A program made the translations under genes and the position numbers. Shown piece after piece: positions 22,263 to 35,940 of a stretch of 64,000 nt of DNA (the first letter of the stretch is position 1; every line of letters starts with the position of its first letter). The notes under the pieces were generated by a model that worked only from the letters and a program-made list of their open reading frames with translations, was not told where the DNA came from and made no database searches. The DNA comes from Tillus elongatus. Taxonomy: Eukaryota; Arthropoda; Insecta; Coleoptera; Cleridae. The stretch lies in contig OZ023264.1 of assembly GCA_964006375.1 (NCBI GenBank), forward strand, positions 174,392,295-174,456,294, read 5' to 3'.

Positions 22263-24296
22263 TGTAATAATAATAATAATAATACCTTTATTATCCATTT
22301 TGACAGCATACAAGCTACATTGGATTTGTCAGCCTTTTACAATAATTAATTTTTTACAACATTAAAATATTCATTTAACGTATAAAAACAATGGTCTGAT
22401 AGAAAATAAGAAACTTGACTTTTAAACACCTTAATATTTTTTAAATCTTTAGGAAGATGATTAAATATTTTCAATCCAATACAGTTTGGAGAGTCTTTTA
22501 TCATCTTAGTTCTAGCATACGGAACATAAAAGTTACAAGCCTGTCTGGTACTGAAGGTATGAACATCACTGTTTAGTTTGAATTTATCACCATTTTTAAA
22601 AACATATATACACAACTCTAAAATATATAAACATACCACAGTTAAAATTTTATGATCAGAAAAGTAGACCCGGCATGACGTCATCTTTCCCATGTTGAAA
22701 ATAGAGCGTATTATTCTTTTTTGAGCGATAAAGACATCATGCAGCAAGGTAGAATTACCCCACAGACATATACCGTACCTCAGTCTAGAATCAATATAAC
22801 TGTAGTATAAAGATATTAGTTGCTTTTCAGTCAAAACATTTCTTATATTTATAAATAAAAAATTAAGAGATGACAGCCTTGAAACCAATGTCGTACAATG
22901 CAACCTCCAGTTGAGATGTTCATCAACGTGTACTCCAAGGAACTTGTAGTTATTGACACATGTTAGATAAGTATTGTCAACACCCACACTAAGTATATCA
23001 ACTTCCCTCTGACGCGGATGAAATCTCACCATCTGTGTCTTCGAAGAATTAAAATATATTAGACACCGAGAGAACCAACTCTTTAAGTTATTAAAAACAT
23101 GATAACACTTATTACTCAAAGCATGATCTTTTTTTTCAGAAACGATTAGAGACGTATCATCCGCATATAGAGTAAAATGCGCATCAGGAGATACTTTATC
23201 AAGCTCATTGACGTAAAGGGTAAAAAGAATAGGGCCCAGTACTGAGCCTTGAGGCACACCCGTAGGAACAACAACACGCTCAGAACATACCCTACTTATT
23301 CGTTCTGATGTCTTGAACTTTATCTCAGTATACTGTTCTCTGCCCGTCAGGTAAGGGTCAATCCAGCCAAGGGCATTACCTCTCAAACCATAACAATAAA
23401 GCCTGTCACACAGTACCCCATGGTCAATACAATCGAAGGCCCTGCTGAGATCACAAAAAATCCCAACAGGGCACTCACCTGCCTCCAGACAAGTGACTAA
23501 GCCCTGATAGAAGTCAATGAGAGCCGTTGTAGTGGAGTGACCCTCTCTAAAGCCATGCTGACAGGCAGACAATATACCACACGACTGCAAAAATTGCTCC
23601 AAGCGATTCAGATAGCTATATTCAAATACCTTTGAAAAAGTCATAGATAATGTAATCAGCCGATAGTTGTTCAAAATAGTTGGATCATTCTTTTTTATTA
23701 AAGGAACGGCCTTACCAAACTTTAGGTCACTAGGAAAGATACCCGACTCAAACGAAAGATTTACCAAGCAGGTAAGAGGCTTTATAATATGTCTTAAAAC
23801 TTTCTTAACTAAAAAAGGTGGAATTTCGTCTCGACCGCACGAAGACTTATTTTTTATTTTTTATTATTAACAAAATATACAACTCGTCTTCACTAAAAGG
23901 CAGTAAATACATTGTTTTGTTATTGGGTTTTGTCGAAACGTTTAAAGGAGGTAAGTCCCTGTTTTTAATAATATTTTTAGGTGCTTCTACAGAGAACGAA
24001 TTGAATAAGTTCGCGATTTCCCGATGATCGGTAACTAGCGTTTTTTCGTGTCGTATTACAATACTGCTTGCCATTTAGTTCCGAAGTCAGATGCCATGCG
24101 GCTTTAGTCGGATTATCAGAAGCCTAAATCCTATGTTGGCAGAAATTCTTTTTAGTATATCTTACAAGTTTTTTATGAGCAGCCCTTGCAGCCCTGTAAG
24201 AATCATCCACTAGAGGCTCTTAACTCAGAAGTAACCCACTCACGGCCCTTTGATTGTTTCCTAAATATCTTACGTAGTGGAAATTATGTGTATAAA

Positions 24297-24298
<2 letters not shown>
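22263..24298 (-). mobile_element. 5'-truncated CR1-group LINE, minus strand
   Basis: The element reads right to left. Its 3' end is an (ATT)n tail (plus-strand TAATAATAATAATAAT at 22266-22281), and its 5' end meets an AT tract at 24299. Coding starts in the linker before RT, so ORF1 and the endonuclease are missing. It lies antisense to the host gene in the second intron. Confidence 0.8.
22346..24290 (-). pseudogene. CR1-group LINE reverse transcriptase
   Basis: The main frame (23767 down to 22346) is 473 residues and continues upstream as far as about 23850 without a stop (GRDEIPPFLVKKVL). Before that, an approximately 75-residue frame (24074-23847) and decayed sequence to about 24290 carry the linker. 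RT motifs: QHGFREGHSTTTAL; motif A FCDLSRAFDCIDH; motif B GVPQGSVLGPILF; motif C LYADDTSLI with both aspartates; then NSSKTQMVRFHP and FLGVHVDEHLNW, and a C-terminal thumb to 22346. The RT core looks catalytically intact, which makes it the best-kept RT in the window, but the protein lacks its N-terminal half. The wording resembles Daphne/Crack-type CR1-group elements; the exact clade is uncertain. Confidence 0.8.

Positions 24299-24389
<91 letters not shown>
24299..24389. repeat. (AT)n microsatellite
   Basis: About 90 bases of AT at the 5' junction of the minus-strand LINE. Confidence 0.97.
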
Positions 24390-24392
<3 letters not shown>

Positions 24393-24429
24393 TTTTCATT
24401 TACCTCAAATTTTCCATACAGGACATGAA

Positions 24430-25487
<1,058 letters not shown>

Positions 25488-26687
25488 ATATAAAAAAATC
25501 TACCTATAAAACAAGTTGATGCTTAAAATGAATAGAATAGGCCTATGCTTTCCAATATAGGCATTATTTAAATTGGTCAATAAAAACAACCCTAAAAACT
25601 TCCAGCAAGAACGCTGTACGTAACTGGTCAGGAAATATTGAATGGGATCGTACCGAAGTTAATTGAATCGTTTATTTTTGACATGTGGATCACGAAGATT
25701 GAATTAGGCCAGATACATTCAGAATTGAGAATTAACTTAGAACTGCCCTTTTTCCAGGTATCTTGTATTATCCGATTATCCGCGTCTCTCCGAAATAACG
25801 GGGCAAATCCAATAATCTATGAAATGTTAAAACGCAAAAAGCAGAATGCGATCTCTATATACGAGAAGAAACAAATCCTTTAGTTTAAATCTCTCTAATA
25901 CATAAAGCGAGTTTGCAGTTCAGTAAAACCGCATATATTACGGCGAAACATTTTTATGACGAAAATTCTTGCTAAGTCACTGTATAAATATTTGATTAAT
26001 TTTATTCAGATTAAGGTTATCGACTGTACGGTCGAAAGGAAATTAATTGCGCAAACATTTGCTAAATATACAAAACGGAAATTGTATAATCGTCCAGTGA
26101 ATTATAGATTTTTATTAAATACCGCTTCTATTGAGCGCTTATCGAAATTTACAAATTTTCAATCTAGTTACTTAAAGAGTAGTTCGAGGGGTAATTTTAT
26201 AATCACACCTAAACGATTGAACGCATTTTTGCCTACGCACTATGGTTTTCGGGGTCACTATGATAAATTGTTTTTTGCACTGTTCACACAAATAAAATAC
26301 TGAAAACCCGAAACGTTTATTTATGCGTATTTTAGATACCCAAGACCATTGAAAATCTTGCCCGGTATAAAACACGCCCTGTTATTCGCTTTCAAAATGC
26401 ATGAGAGGTGAAAGCGGCTAAAATTTTTTGGCAGGTTTGCAAAGTGGGTAAGCTTACAGATGAGGTTACGAACAGAATTCTAAAAACATTTTTTTAAAAC
26501 ATGCTAAGAAGCACCCCGGGCATGCATAATGCATAAACCATAAGAAAAAAGTTTTTGAAACAGACTCCAATTAAGTTACGAGATAAGGAGTGAATTGGGG
26601 TGCTGGGTGGGAAAGAAGACTAAAAGCAAAGATTAACGGAAATGCGAAAAAGACAGCTTGGTCGGGCCTCAACAAGGTGCCTTTTAG
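25488..26687. other. Intron, nothing recognised
   Basis: About 1.2 kb. Several open frames (25638-25883, 25956-26303) lack domains and start codon context, and I cannot assign them. No repeat match is seen by eye. Confidence 0.4.
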
Positions 26688-26804
26688 TGAAGTTTCTTTA
26701 AAAAAATTCACTAATGAGGAGATCCCGATTTTTGCATTTTGAAAAAATTTCTACAAATGAGCGCCAACTAGGACTCCTAAAACCTATAGCCGGGGCCAGT
26801 TTCA

Positions 26805-26880
<76 letters not shown>
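26688..26880 (+). repeat. Helentron-like copy, 5' part, interrupted in its AT tract
   Basis: TAGTGAAGTTTC and its inverted partner, GAGCGCCAACTAGG, GGGGCCAGTTTCAATTT, then (AT)n at 26806-26878. At 26881 a different transposon begins. Family sequence resumes after further insertions at about 29416 (CACCGATAACTC). Confidence 0.65.
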
Positions 26881-29010
26881 CCCAAGCAACATTTAAAGTC
26901 AAATTGACGTAAAATCGCCCTACCAATAAGTCGGCGACCAAATCACCACAGGTCATTTTCAAGTAAAATTTAAGTGTATATTACCAATGTGGGGAATAAA
27001 GTCAAAGTAATATGGAAGTCGATAATAGGTCCAGCAAGGCGTTTCGACCAAGGCGTTTTAGTTATATTTAGGTCATTTTCATTCAACATTGGGCCAATGG
27101 ACGTAATATATTGGTAAATATGTGCTACGCTTTACTTGAATCTGACTAGATGTCAGAGTGCCGTGACGTTCTTAACAATGAACTACGCATGTAACATTAT
27201 TCGGTTCTGTATGATCTGTGGTTATGTATATATAAACAAACAGTAGAGTAGTAGAAATATTGTCCATCTTTGTTAAAAAATGACAGCTTGAATGATCAAA
27301 TAACTTACTTTAAATATTTGGAACAATGATAAACGATATTCGCACTGTATAAAGAAAAAAAACCACTGCGGTTATGTTTTTTCTGTTAACATGATGATGA
27401 TACTGCGATAAAATTCGAGCGCCCGTGTAAAAGATAAAATTAGTGAAAATAAAAAATTATTCAAAATTCTTGAAATTCTGATTTTGGGGGATTGGTGATG
27501 TAAACAACACAAAACTATCATGTCGTCATGGTATACAAGCATCATTTAATGTTTTTTTCGAACTAAAATTTGATTACACTTTATTCAACAAAAAATTATT
27601 TTTCATTTTCCAATACAATCAAGATGGATACCGCAAAATTAAATTAATATGGCTGCCCTTCTAACATTATTGACCTGAAAGTTAATTTTGCCCTATTTTT
27701 TTTTACCTATAAGTCACAATCTCTAATGACAGGGCAAACAAACCAAACTTTGAAGGCATTTTGTCCTATTATGGGAAATTCAACTTATGGTAAACGAATT
27801 TTGTTTGAATTTATTAAAAATGAAACATTTTCGTCTATAAAAATATATATTACTTATATCCTTGCACAGCTGAGAGACATATAGGAATGATTATACAGTG
27901 CTTTTGGTCTTTGATTCCATAATATATAGGCATTAATAGAAAATAGAAACAAAATAAAATCAGTAAATAAACATAAACATGGCAGCTGACTGTGTTGCCA
28001 ATGCTTCACTCCATTTGGCATGAAAAGGGATGTATTATATTGAAGAGGGAAACGTGCTGAGTTGATACCAGCATATAATTGAAATTCAGTTTTACTTTCA
28101 TATACTTAGTAGTAGTAGCCGATGATGTTGTCATACTTTTTTTTTGGATTTACACAGAGAACATTATCGAAATAATAATTATTAATATGAAGCGAACTGA
28201 ATACAAGCATTCTTTACTATTCTATAATAATTTTTAGTATGTCTGTAAACTTATTGGTTTCAAAGGGGGCATTGTAACAGTATTTTTGTTACTGGTGCAC
28301 GCACATTCACAACAAGAATAAACTTTTATTGATGAAGTTTATCAACCGACACACCTTTCAGATTCACAAATGTATTTCACTGCTGTACACTTTGAACTTT
28401 GAGGACAATTTTTATTTAAAGTCAGATTTTATGGGTATTTTCAACTTGAAGGTAGGCAATTTGACTTGGAAGACCATTTCTGCAGTAATTATCACTTTAT
28501 AGCCGATCAGAAAGCCATTTTAGGTTAGCGCAGTGCCCAAAATATTTCCTGTGCTGTATTGCACTGAAATTGGTAATATATATGTAAGCTGGACTTCATA
28601 AGAAGACCTCCAATTTACTATACCACAGAGACATATTGCAGGTTAATATTAGGTAATAAATTACCTTAAAGTAGGTATTTCAGGTATCTGCGCTGGGTAG
28701 TCGATTTTCAGTCCAATTTAGGGCACACTTCGACCTAAAAATTACCAACTCTGGAATTGAAACACAAAAGTATATTCAAGTATATTTTATGAGTGAAATT
28801 GAACCAATTTTTTCCCAATTTAGTTACTTGTAAGTTACTGACTTTGTAGTAATTTTAAGAATCAAAAATAAGCTATTCGGAGCCGCATTTCCAAATTTGT
28901 AATCATTATGTAAATGAAGGCAAGATTTTGGTTAATTATTACTAAATTACAACTTGGTTAGGTTATTTGGACTCGAGTGCTGGTTAACATGCCTTAATTT
29001 GTTGCTTGGG
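26881..29010. mobile_element. 2.1-kb TIR element with CCCAAGCAAC ends
   Basis: CCCAAGCAAC at 26881-26890 and GTTGCTTGGG at 29001-29010 are exact inverse complements, with weaker similarity continuing inwards (TTTAAAG and AATTAAGG). AT repeat lies on both sides (26806-26878 and 29012-29030), so the element inserted in the AT tract of a Helentron-like copy. No transposase or long frame is present. Superfamily unknown; target duplication cannot be read in AT repeat. Confidence 0.6.
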
Positions 29011-29030
29011 AGATATATATATATATATAT

Positions 29031-29259
29031 GAGACATGCTTGGTTCTCGGGTTAAACCGCGTCCAGAATTTATGGAAACTCGACGTTTCGGCTCCTGTTT
29101 TGGAGCCATTTTCATCACTCTAAGGAGTAGGCAGATTGAGGCCTTAGAGTGTCATTACATGTTTCCTTTACCTCTTGAAAATGGCTCCAAAACAGGAGCC
29201 GAAACGTCGAGTTTCCATAAATTCTGGACGCGTTTTAACCCGAGAACCAAGCATGTCTC
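29031..29259. mobile_element. Foldback MITE with 84-bp arms
   Basis: Left arm 29031-29113 (starts GAGACATGCTTGGTTCTCGG) and right arm 29176-29259 (ends CCGAGAACCAAGCATGTCTC) are nearly perfect inverse complements. They surround a 62-base loop that contains CTCTAAGGAGTAGGCAG. It sits between an AT run and an AC/AT tract. The loop is the source-type sequence of the 70-bp array at 6614-6823. No coding capacity. Confidence 0.85.
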
Positions 29260-29286
29260 ACATTAAACACCGCGGAAATCTTTCTG

Positions 29287-30290
<1,004 letters not shown>

Positions 30291-31979
30291 CTCAAATTTA
30301 CATATTTCTCAGTAGACTTCTTTGTTATGATATTTACCATCTGTACAATGCAATTTTAAACATGGTTAGGAATAACCCAACAAGGGTCATTTCTTGTTTA
30401 CAATTAACGACAAGTCTGCCAACCTATCTCAGGTAGATAGCGTAGGAAAATTCCATATTCATTCAAAGTAGTTCTTATATAGACTCCAAAAAAGCAACAG
30501 CTTGTGCCTAACATAATCATTACTCATTTCGTAGAGTTCTCATGGACTCTAAAGCATACCATAATATAAGTAATTTTGTGTAAGTTTACAGTTTGTTATT
30601 AAACGTAAAGTGTGACTAAAATCAGCGTTTAATTTAACTAAACATAATAAGGTCCTTCGAGCAAATCAAGAAACAAAAACAAATAAAATGTGGTACATCA
30701 GTACAAAACGTAATTAAACAGTAACAATACGCACGTTTCTCGATTTCGATTGCACCGGAGATATTTCTAGTTTCAGGGTTGTACTCGTAAACTGGATCTG
30801 TTATTTTATCATTATCAAAGTATATTTTATGTCTATGCATATGACATGCTGATGAGGGGTCATATTATTTTTACTACGAGGGACTGCTCATATATTCTAT
30901 TGTATTTATGTAAAGTTTTGCTGTCAATAGAAAGCCGGAGATATCTTTGGGGGGAAATGTTATGCTTAAAACAAACCTTAGTAATCAAATTAAATTTTAC
31001 CAGAGCAGTAATAGAAATTTTATTAAACTAGTAAACAGTTTTAAATTGTATGTTATTTACTTACATACACATGTCTTAAATAAACGATTACATATTCACT
31101 ATTCACAGCATACCAAATTTCTTATATAATCAACAAAAAAGGCCAGTATATTTTTCATGAATATCTTAAAAAGAAATCATCCATAACAACATTAAAATTT
31201 ATGCGACTTGAACCATCGACATAAATTAGATTTGTTCAAGAGACGTAGCCGATCCCCAAAGCTGACTCTTTCCAAATAATTAACTTGATTCGACAGAATT
31301 CAATAAATCCGAGGGTGTCGAAAGTTAGGAGTCATCTCTGAATTAATCAGTCTTAAATTAATCAGCCTGATGTTCTTTTATTATTGTTGAACCGACATCT
31401 AAAGTGATTACATACCATCTTAGAGTTAAGAAGATACAAAACTTCAGCGAGCGGATGATCGGAATACAAACGGCCTTATTTGTGCGGCTCAGTTTCCAAA
31501 ACCGGGGTCATCTGGAATTCCGCTCATGTCTCACGGGGAAAAAGCTACAGTTAGCTTTGTTAAAGACATCCGCAACGTTAGACCTGCTCTACTATATACC
31601 AAAACGCTTTTAATAGAAACCTTATGCATTTTCCTGAGCTGTTTACAAACTTTCATTAAATACGATACTCATTTTCATAACGTTCCGAGAAAGAAAATTA
31701 ATTTGTTCGTTAATAATTAACGAAAACCCTGCGATGTATGGGCTTTTTTCACGGCAGTACTTCATAAATAACTCGATGTTTGTTAACTGGGAGATTCTAA
31801 TCTGATTATAGTCTTAAGACAGAAGACGGAGTGTGACTATCAACCATTATTTACCAGATAATAGAGATAGGCATGCTATGTATACAGATGAGAAACTTAT
31901 ATAAGCCTTCGTATTTTCTCACAGCACGATACAAAATTATATTACAAGATAAAAGGCTAAAATAAACAATTGTTTTCTT
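30291..31979. other. Intron, nothing recognised
   Basis: About 1.7 kb. Short frames at 30634-30840, 30846-31129 and 31404-31720 show no domain or splice context. No repeat is recognised by eye. Confidence 0.4.
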
Positions 31980-31981
31980 TT

Positions 31982-32420
31982 ATTTTAACGTCCGTATATT
32001 TCCGCGACTATCGCCAATCACCGACGCCGGGCGGCAGTTTTTCACCTCACTATCCTGGAAATTTTGCCTAACCCCTGCCTTTCTGTAAGGACGGCAGGCA
32101 TCTTTAACGAGCTTAACATCATATGAACGCGAGACCGACGACTTTACGCCCATTCCGGACGGCGGAACGTGCATACATTCAACCTGCTCAAATACAACAT
32201 CACAACCGCGATTGATGTTAATTTTACAGTATGTACTAAAAAAGTTAAAGAATGGAATCAAACCCAGTACTCTTCGGTTCGGAGGCACACGTTCTTACTC
32301 CTGGACAACCAAGGCTCTTATAAGTACACTTGGAGACCCCAAATTACCACAACACATTTTAAAAGACCTGACGATCATTTCACTGACCAAGTTAGCGTTA
32401 TCAGAGGATAAAAAATTCTA
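31982..32420 (-). repeat. tRNA-related SINE, minus strand
   Basis: On the minus strand a B box GGTTTGATTCC (32254-32264) and an A-box-like TTGTCCAGGAGTAAG (about 32295-32309) form a tRNA-like block, followed by about 260 bases and the tail GACGTTAAAATAAAAG at 31982-31992. Related copies or pieces lie at 61550-61848 (plus), 56645-56830 and 56868-56945 (minus tails) and 35846-35935 (plus head). About 110 bases upstream of the A box also recur at 35846, so the promoter may not be at the very 5' end. Confidence 0.6.
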
Positions 32421-32517
32421 ACAACTTCTACAGTGTGACACACTTAAGATGAGGACACGCCTGTATTTTCTTTATTTTCAGAGATAGCGATTTCATTTTT
32501 TGGACAGACGTAAAACG

Positions 32518-34277
32518 TCATGAGGCTGTTTGAATAGCCTACCCACTTAAAATGTCAGATGTCAACCCAGACTACTATGATATCAGGAATAGGGCCGGTT
32601 TTCTATATTTCGCGATGCGTTAGAGATATCAAAAAAATTACTTTAGAAAGTTATTCATAATTCAATTTTAACTGCAGATACCGAGTTTCAAGTCAAAATT
32701 CGAATTTTGGCTTTTTTGTACATTTTTAGAGTCCAAAATTTTCATAAGATTTTAACAAGTAGATTGCCATGAAAACAACAAACATTGTCAATATCAAAAG
32801 AAAACAATGTTACGTGATTTATTCAACTCAACTTACACATGAACTCTAACAAAAGTTCAATTAAATTAAATATAAAATTATTAAATGTAGTCTGCATCAA
32901 CTAGTCCACCTTCAAGCCTGATGCATTTTTCGATCCGTTTACGATTATTGCTGGCAACTTTTCTTAGTTCTGCTATATTTATTTCACGGCAAGCCTGCCT
33001 TTTTTCTCGCAAATTTCCTCGCGATTTTGGGGCCTTTCTTTGTACACCTTATTCTTAACAGAACCCAAAAATAGAAGTCTAGTGGCGTAATGTCGGGAGC
33101 CCGAGGAGGGCACTATTCATAAGGACTATTCCTGCCAATCCATGTTGATGGAAAATGTAGATTTAGCCAATTTATGACTAACTGAGAGCTGTGAATGGAT
33201 GCACCGTCTAATTGAAAATACATATCTTTTCGCACGTCGATAGGCAAACCTTCGATACAGTCTCATAATTCATTATTTAAAAAAATGAAGCAATCGATAT
33301 GCGTTCAAGGTTTTGTCAAAAAAAAGGACCAATTATTCTATCCCCTAAAATTCCATACCACGTATTAACTTTTTGTGAATACTGAGCTTTACAACTGATA
33401 ACACAAGAAGGGTTTCCAGCAGACCAATATCTGGAATTTTGGGCAGATACTATTCCATTGGTAGTGAATGTTGCCTCGGCGGTAAATAAAATTTTACTTG
33501 AAAATTTTCTATCATTCTGAAAGCTACCTTGGGCGCAAAGGCAATAATCGAATCGTTTCAGCTCATCACCTTCTCTCAACGAGTGCAGAAACTTCGGCTT
33601 GAAAGGCTTTATTTTATGACGCACAAGGCGTCTTCTGATTTTTTCTCTATTTACATCCAATGCAACAGCCCTTTGACGTAAAATGATCTGGGGATTGGCT
33701 TGAGTTGAAGCCAAGATTATGCTATCATCACTACTTGTTCAATTTCTAACAGCTGAGATATTGTTCACCAGACTTCCTATTTGAGAAAATCGTACATTCA
33801 GAGCTGCTGCAGTTCCGCGCCTAATTGGATTTCTCTGTGGATGTCTCCGATTGAATTCATCAGCAACTTCTCTGCTATGTCGAACACCATCACCAAACAA
33901 TCTTATTAATTCAATTTTTTCTCTTACACTGAGAAGTTCAACAGGCATTTTGCTGGTAGACTCACAGTTAATGTCAATTTAACATTTATCGCAATATTTT
34001 ACAAGGTGCTAATTTGTTTCCATGGTAATCTATCTGTTAAAATCTGATGGAACATTTGGACTGTCTAAAAATTTACAAAAAAAGTAAAAATTCATAATTA
34101 GACTTGAAACTCGGTATCTGCAGTTAAATCGAATTCTCAATAACTTTTTAAAGTAACTTTTTTTATATCTCTAACGCATCGTGAAATATAGAGAACCGAC
34201 CCTATTCCGGAAAGCATAGTAGGCTGGGTTGACATCTGACATTTGAAGTGGGTAGGCTATTAAAACAGCCTAATGAC
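32518..34277 (-). mobile_element. Mariner-type element 1 with 260-bp TIRs
   Basis: Left arm 32518-32780 and right arm 34015-34277 are inverse complements with modest divergence, for example AATAGCCTACCCACTT at 32533 and its inverse near 34250. Between them lies a decayed IS630-Tc1-mariner transposase on the minus strand. TIRs this long are unusual for the group, though some members such as Tc3 have them. Confidence 0.8.
32890..33948 (-). pseudogene. Mariner-type transposase 1, catalytic Asp lost
   Basis: Read from 33948: MPVELLSVREKIELIRLFGD with helix-turn-helix and a NIRRGTAAALNVRF-like block. After a break at about 33720 comes RRLVRHKIKPFKPKF. The first catalytic block reads ILFTAEATFTTNG, so Ala stands where the conserved Asp should be. 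NSRYWSAGNP and VNTWYGILGDRIIGPFF follow. Further breaks then lead to YFQLDGASIHS (second Asp present) and APDITPLDFYFW (third Asp block present) at about 33060-33215. Frameshifts and stops are numerous. The domain order fits a DDD/E transposase of roughly 340 residues. Confidence 0.8.
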
Positions 34278-35845
34278 TTTTTTTGTTGTGAGCTGTTGTA
34301 CTTTTTTTGTCTTTTTGAACAACGGTTATGTGTAAAGTAGTTTATGGTAATTGGTAATTTTTGTGACTGGCTGTTAGGTTCTGCAGTTGGTAAGTTATAG
34401 TGTTTAAGTTTTCTGTTATTCCATATTCCGCCATTGCATTTACACAGGATTTGCTTGAAGTGGCCCTTTTTGATATTTACTTCTGATTGGGGAATCGTGG
34501 GGATCTGTACGTAAAGCTCCGAAATCTGCCGCATTTCGAGATACGTTAGATAAAACCACCTAGCAGGTTACGAGATTTTACCCCAACCATTCATCCCTTG
34601 GTATTAGCGTCAGCAGGATCTTTGGCCCAGTGGTCTTCCTGTCCATCAATTAGCTGGCAGATCCTATTTGGATCCCTGGCCTCCCCGGTACTGTCCAGGA
34701 TTGATTCCTAAGATAAGTACCTCCCACTTTTATATCGACTAAGTTGTACCGGAATTTAATGGGATTATTACTAGGAATGACAATCGTTTTGTGGACTTTT
34801 ATTCTAATGAATTAAATACAACTCACGCTATTCTAGTTGACTATTCGGAAATACGTCACGGGTTAAATGTGAACCTCCGCATAAAATTTATTAAATATTA
34901 GGTAGTCTTTGTTTATTTAATCTGTACCATTTTTTCTAGGTCCTTTGTGATAACTTTTGTGAACGTTCTTGGCAGCCAATTACGGGAAAAATAATACTGT
35001 TTGATGCTTACCTTTAACTCCGATTATTATAATAACTATTGATATTCCTAATTTACGAAGCTAATGATTCTCAATACACCGTTAACCTATCAGATATAAT
35101 ACATTTGTTTTAAATTGACCAAAATATTATCATACAATGTCTATATTTTTATTTTACCCAGTAATTTAAATATCTATACACTTACATGTTTATTCTTGCA
35201 CGTATTATATTTATATAGGTATATTATCCACTTTATTATTTTCTAATAAAAAAACAGAAACTTTAATATAGTCAGTGACTTGTTTTGGTCAATGTTTTAT
35301 TACAGGTTCTATACATTTTGGGCTCCTCATTTAAAACTTAGGCAAGTATACTGGACGTACCTATGACGTGATGCGTCTTGCTCTTTATATCATTTTTTTC
35401 TAATTCAGCCGTGTCGTAAATAAACACTGACGATCTATAGTTTGCAGTCGACAGCGGGTATTTAAGACTGCTGGCGCCCTTATAAATTGTTTGTTGAATT
35501 AATGCTCCTTCCAGAAATATACAACTAGAGTTGAAAGAAAAACGTTCAACCCGAACCACCCTGAGATTGCTGGAGCATAAGCGTTGCCTGCTGTTTATTC
35601 AGAATTCACATTAACTTCGTTTTTAGATTGTTCTGTAATTTTTTTTATTAGGCCATTACAGCAGAACGGAAAATTGGTAACACCACTTTAACGAGTAAAG
35701 CCATCAAAGAGCGTGGGGATCAAGTTAACGGAATTCGGATAAAGGAGATTTCCGGTAAATAAGCAGTAAAAGTTTGTTTGTTTGTACTACACTCATGCGC
35801 CTAGGGCAAGTCCCTACACGGAATATAAACAAAGTTGTAGCCGTC
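34278..35845. other. Intron, mostly unrecognised
   Basis: 34560-34760 contains TGGCCCAGTGGTC, which resembles a tRNA A box, with a poor B box, so a SINE relic is possible but unproved. The remainder shows no gene or repeat that I can name. Confidence 0.35.
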
Positions 35846-35940
35846 ATCCTCTGATGACGCTAACTTGGTTAGTTAAACGATCCTCGGGTTCTTTTTAACC
35901 GATTGTGGTGATTTGGGTTCTGTAAGTGTACTTACTAAAC
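35846..35940 (+). repeat. SINE head fragment
   Basis: CCTCTGATGACGCTAACTTG and later TTCTGTAAGTGTACTTA match the region upstream of the A box in the SINE at 31982-32420. The tRNA block is absent. Confidence 0.45.

Noticed and set aside
22346..23767. An intact, potentially active LINE
   Set aside because: The RT motifs look intact, but the element is 5' truncated and lacks ORF1, endonuclease and promoter.
25638..26375. Cluster of frames of 81, 115 and 67 residues
   Set aside because: No recognisable domain, overlapping on both strands, no supporting exon signals.
30634..31129. Small protein genes on both strands
   Set aside because: Frames of 60-70 residues without domains, splice sites or repeats; expected by chance in AT-rich intron.
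34560..34760. Possible SINE with A-box-like TGGCCCAGTGGTC
   Set aside because: The B box is poor, no tail or target duplication is seen, and no second copy was found by eye.
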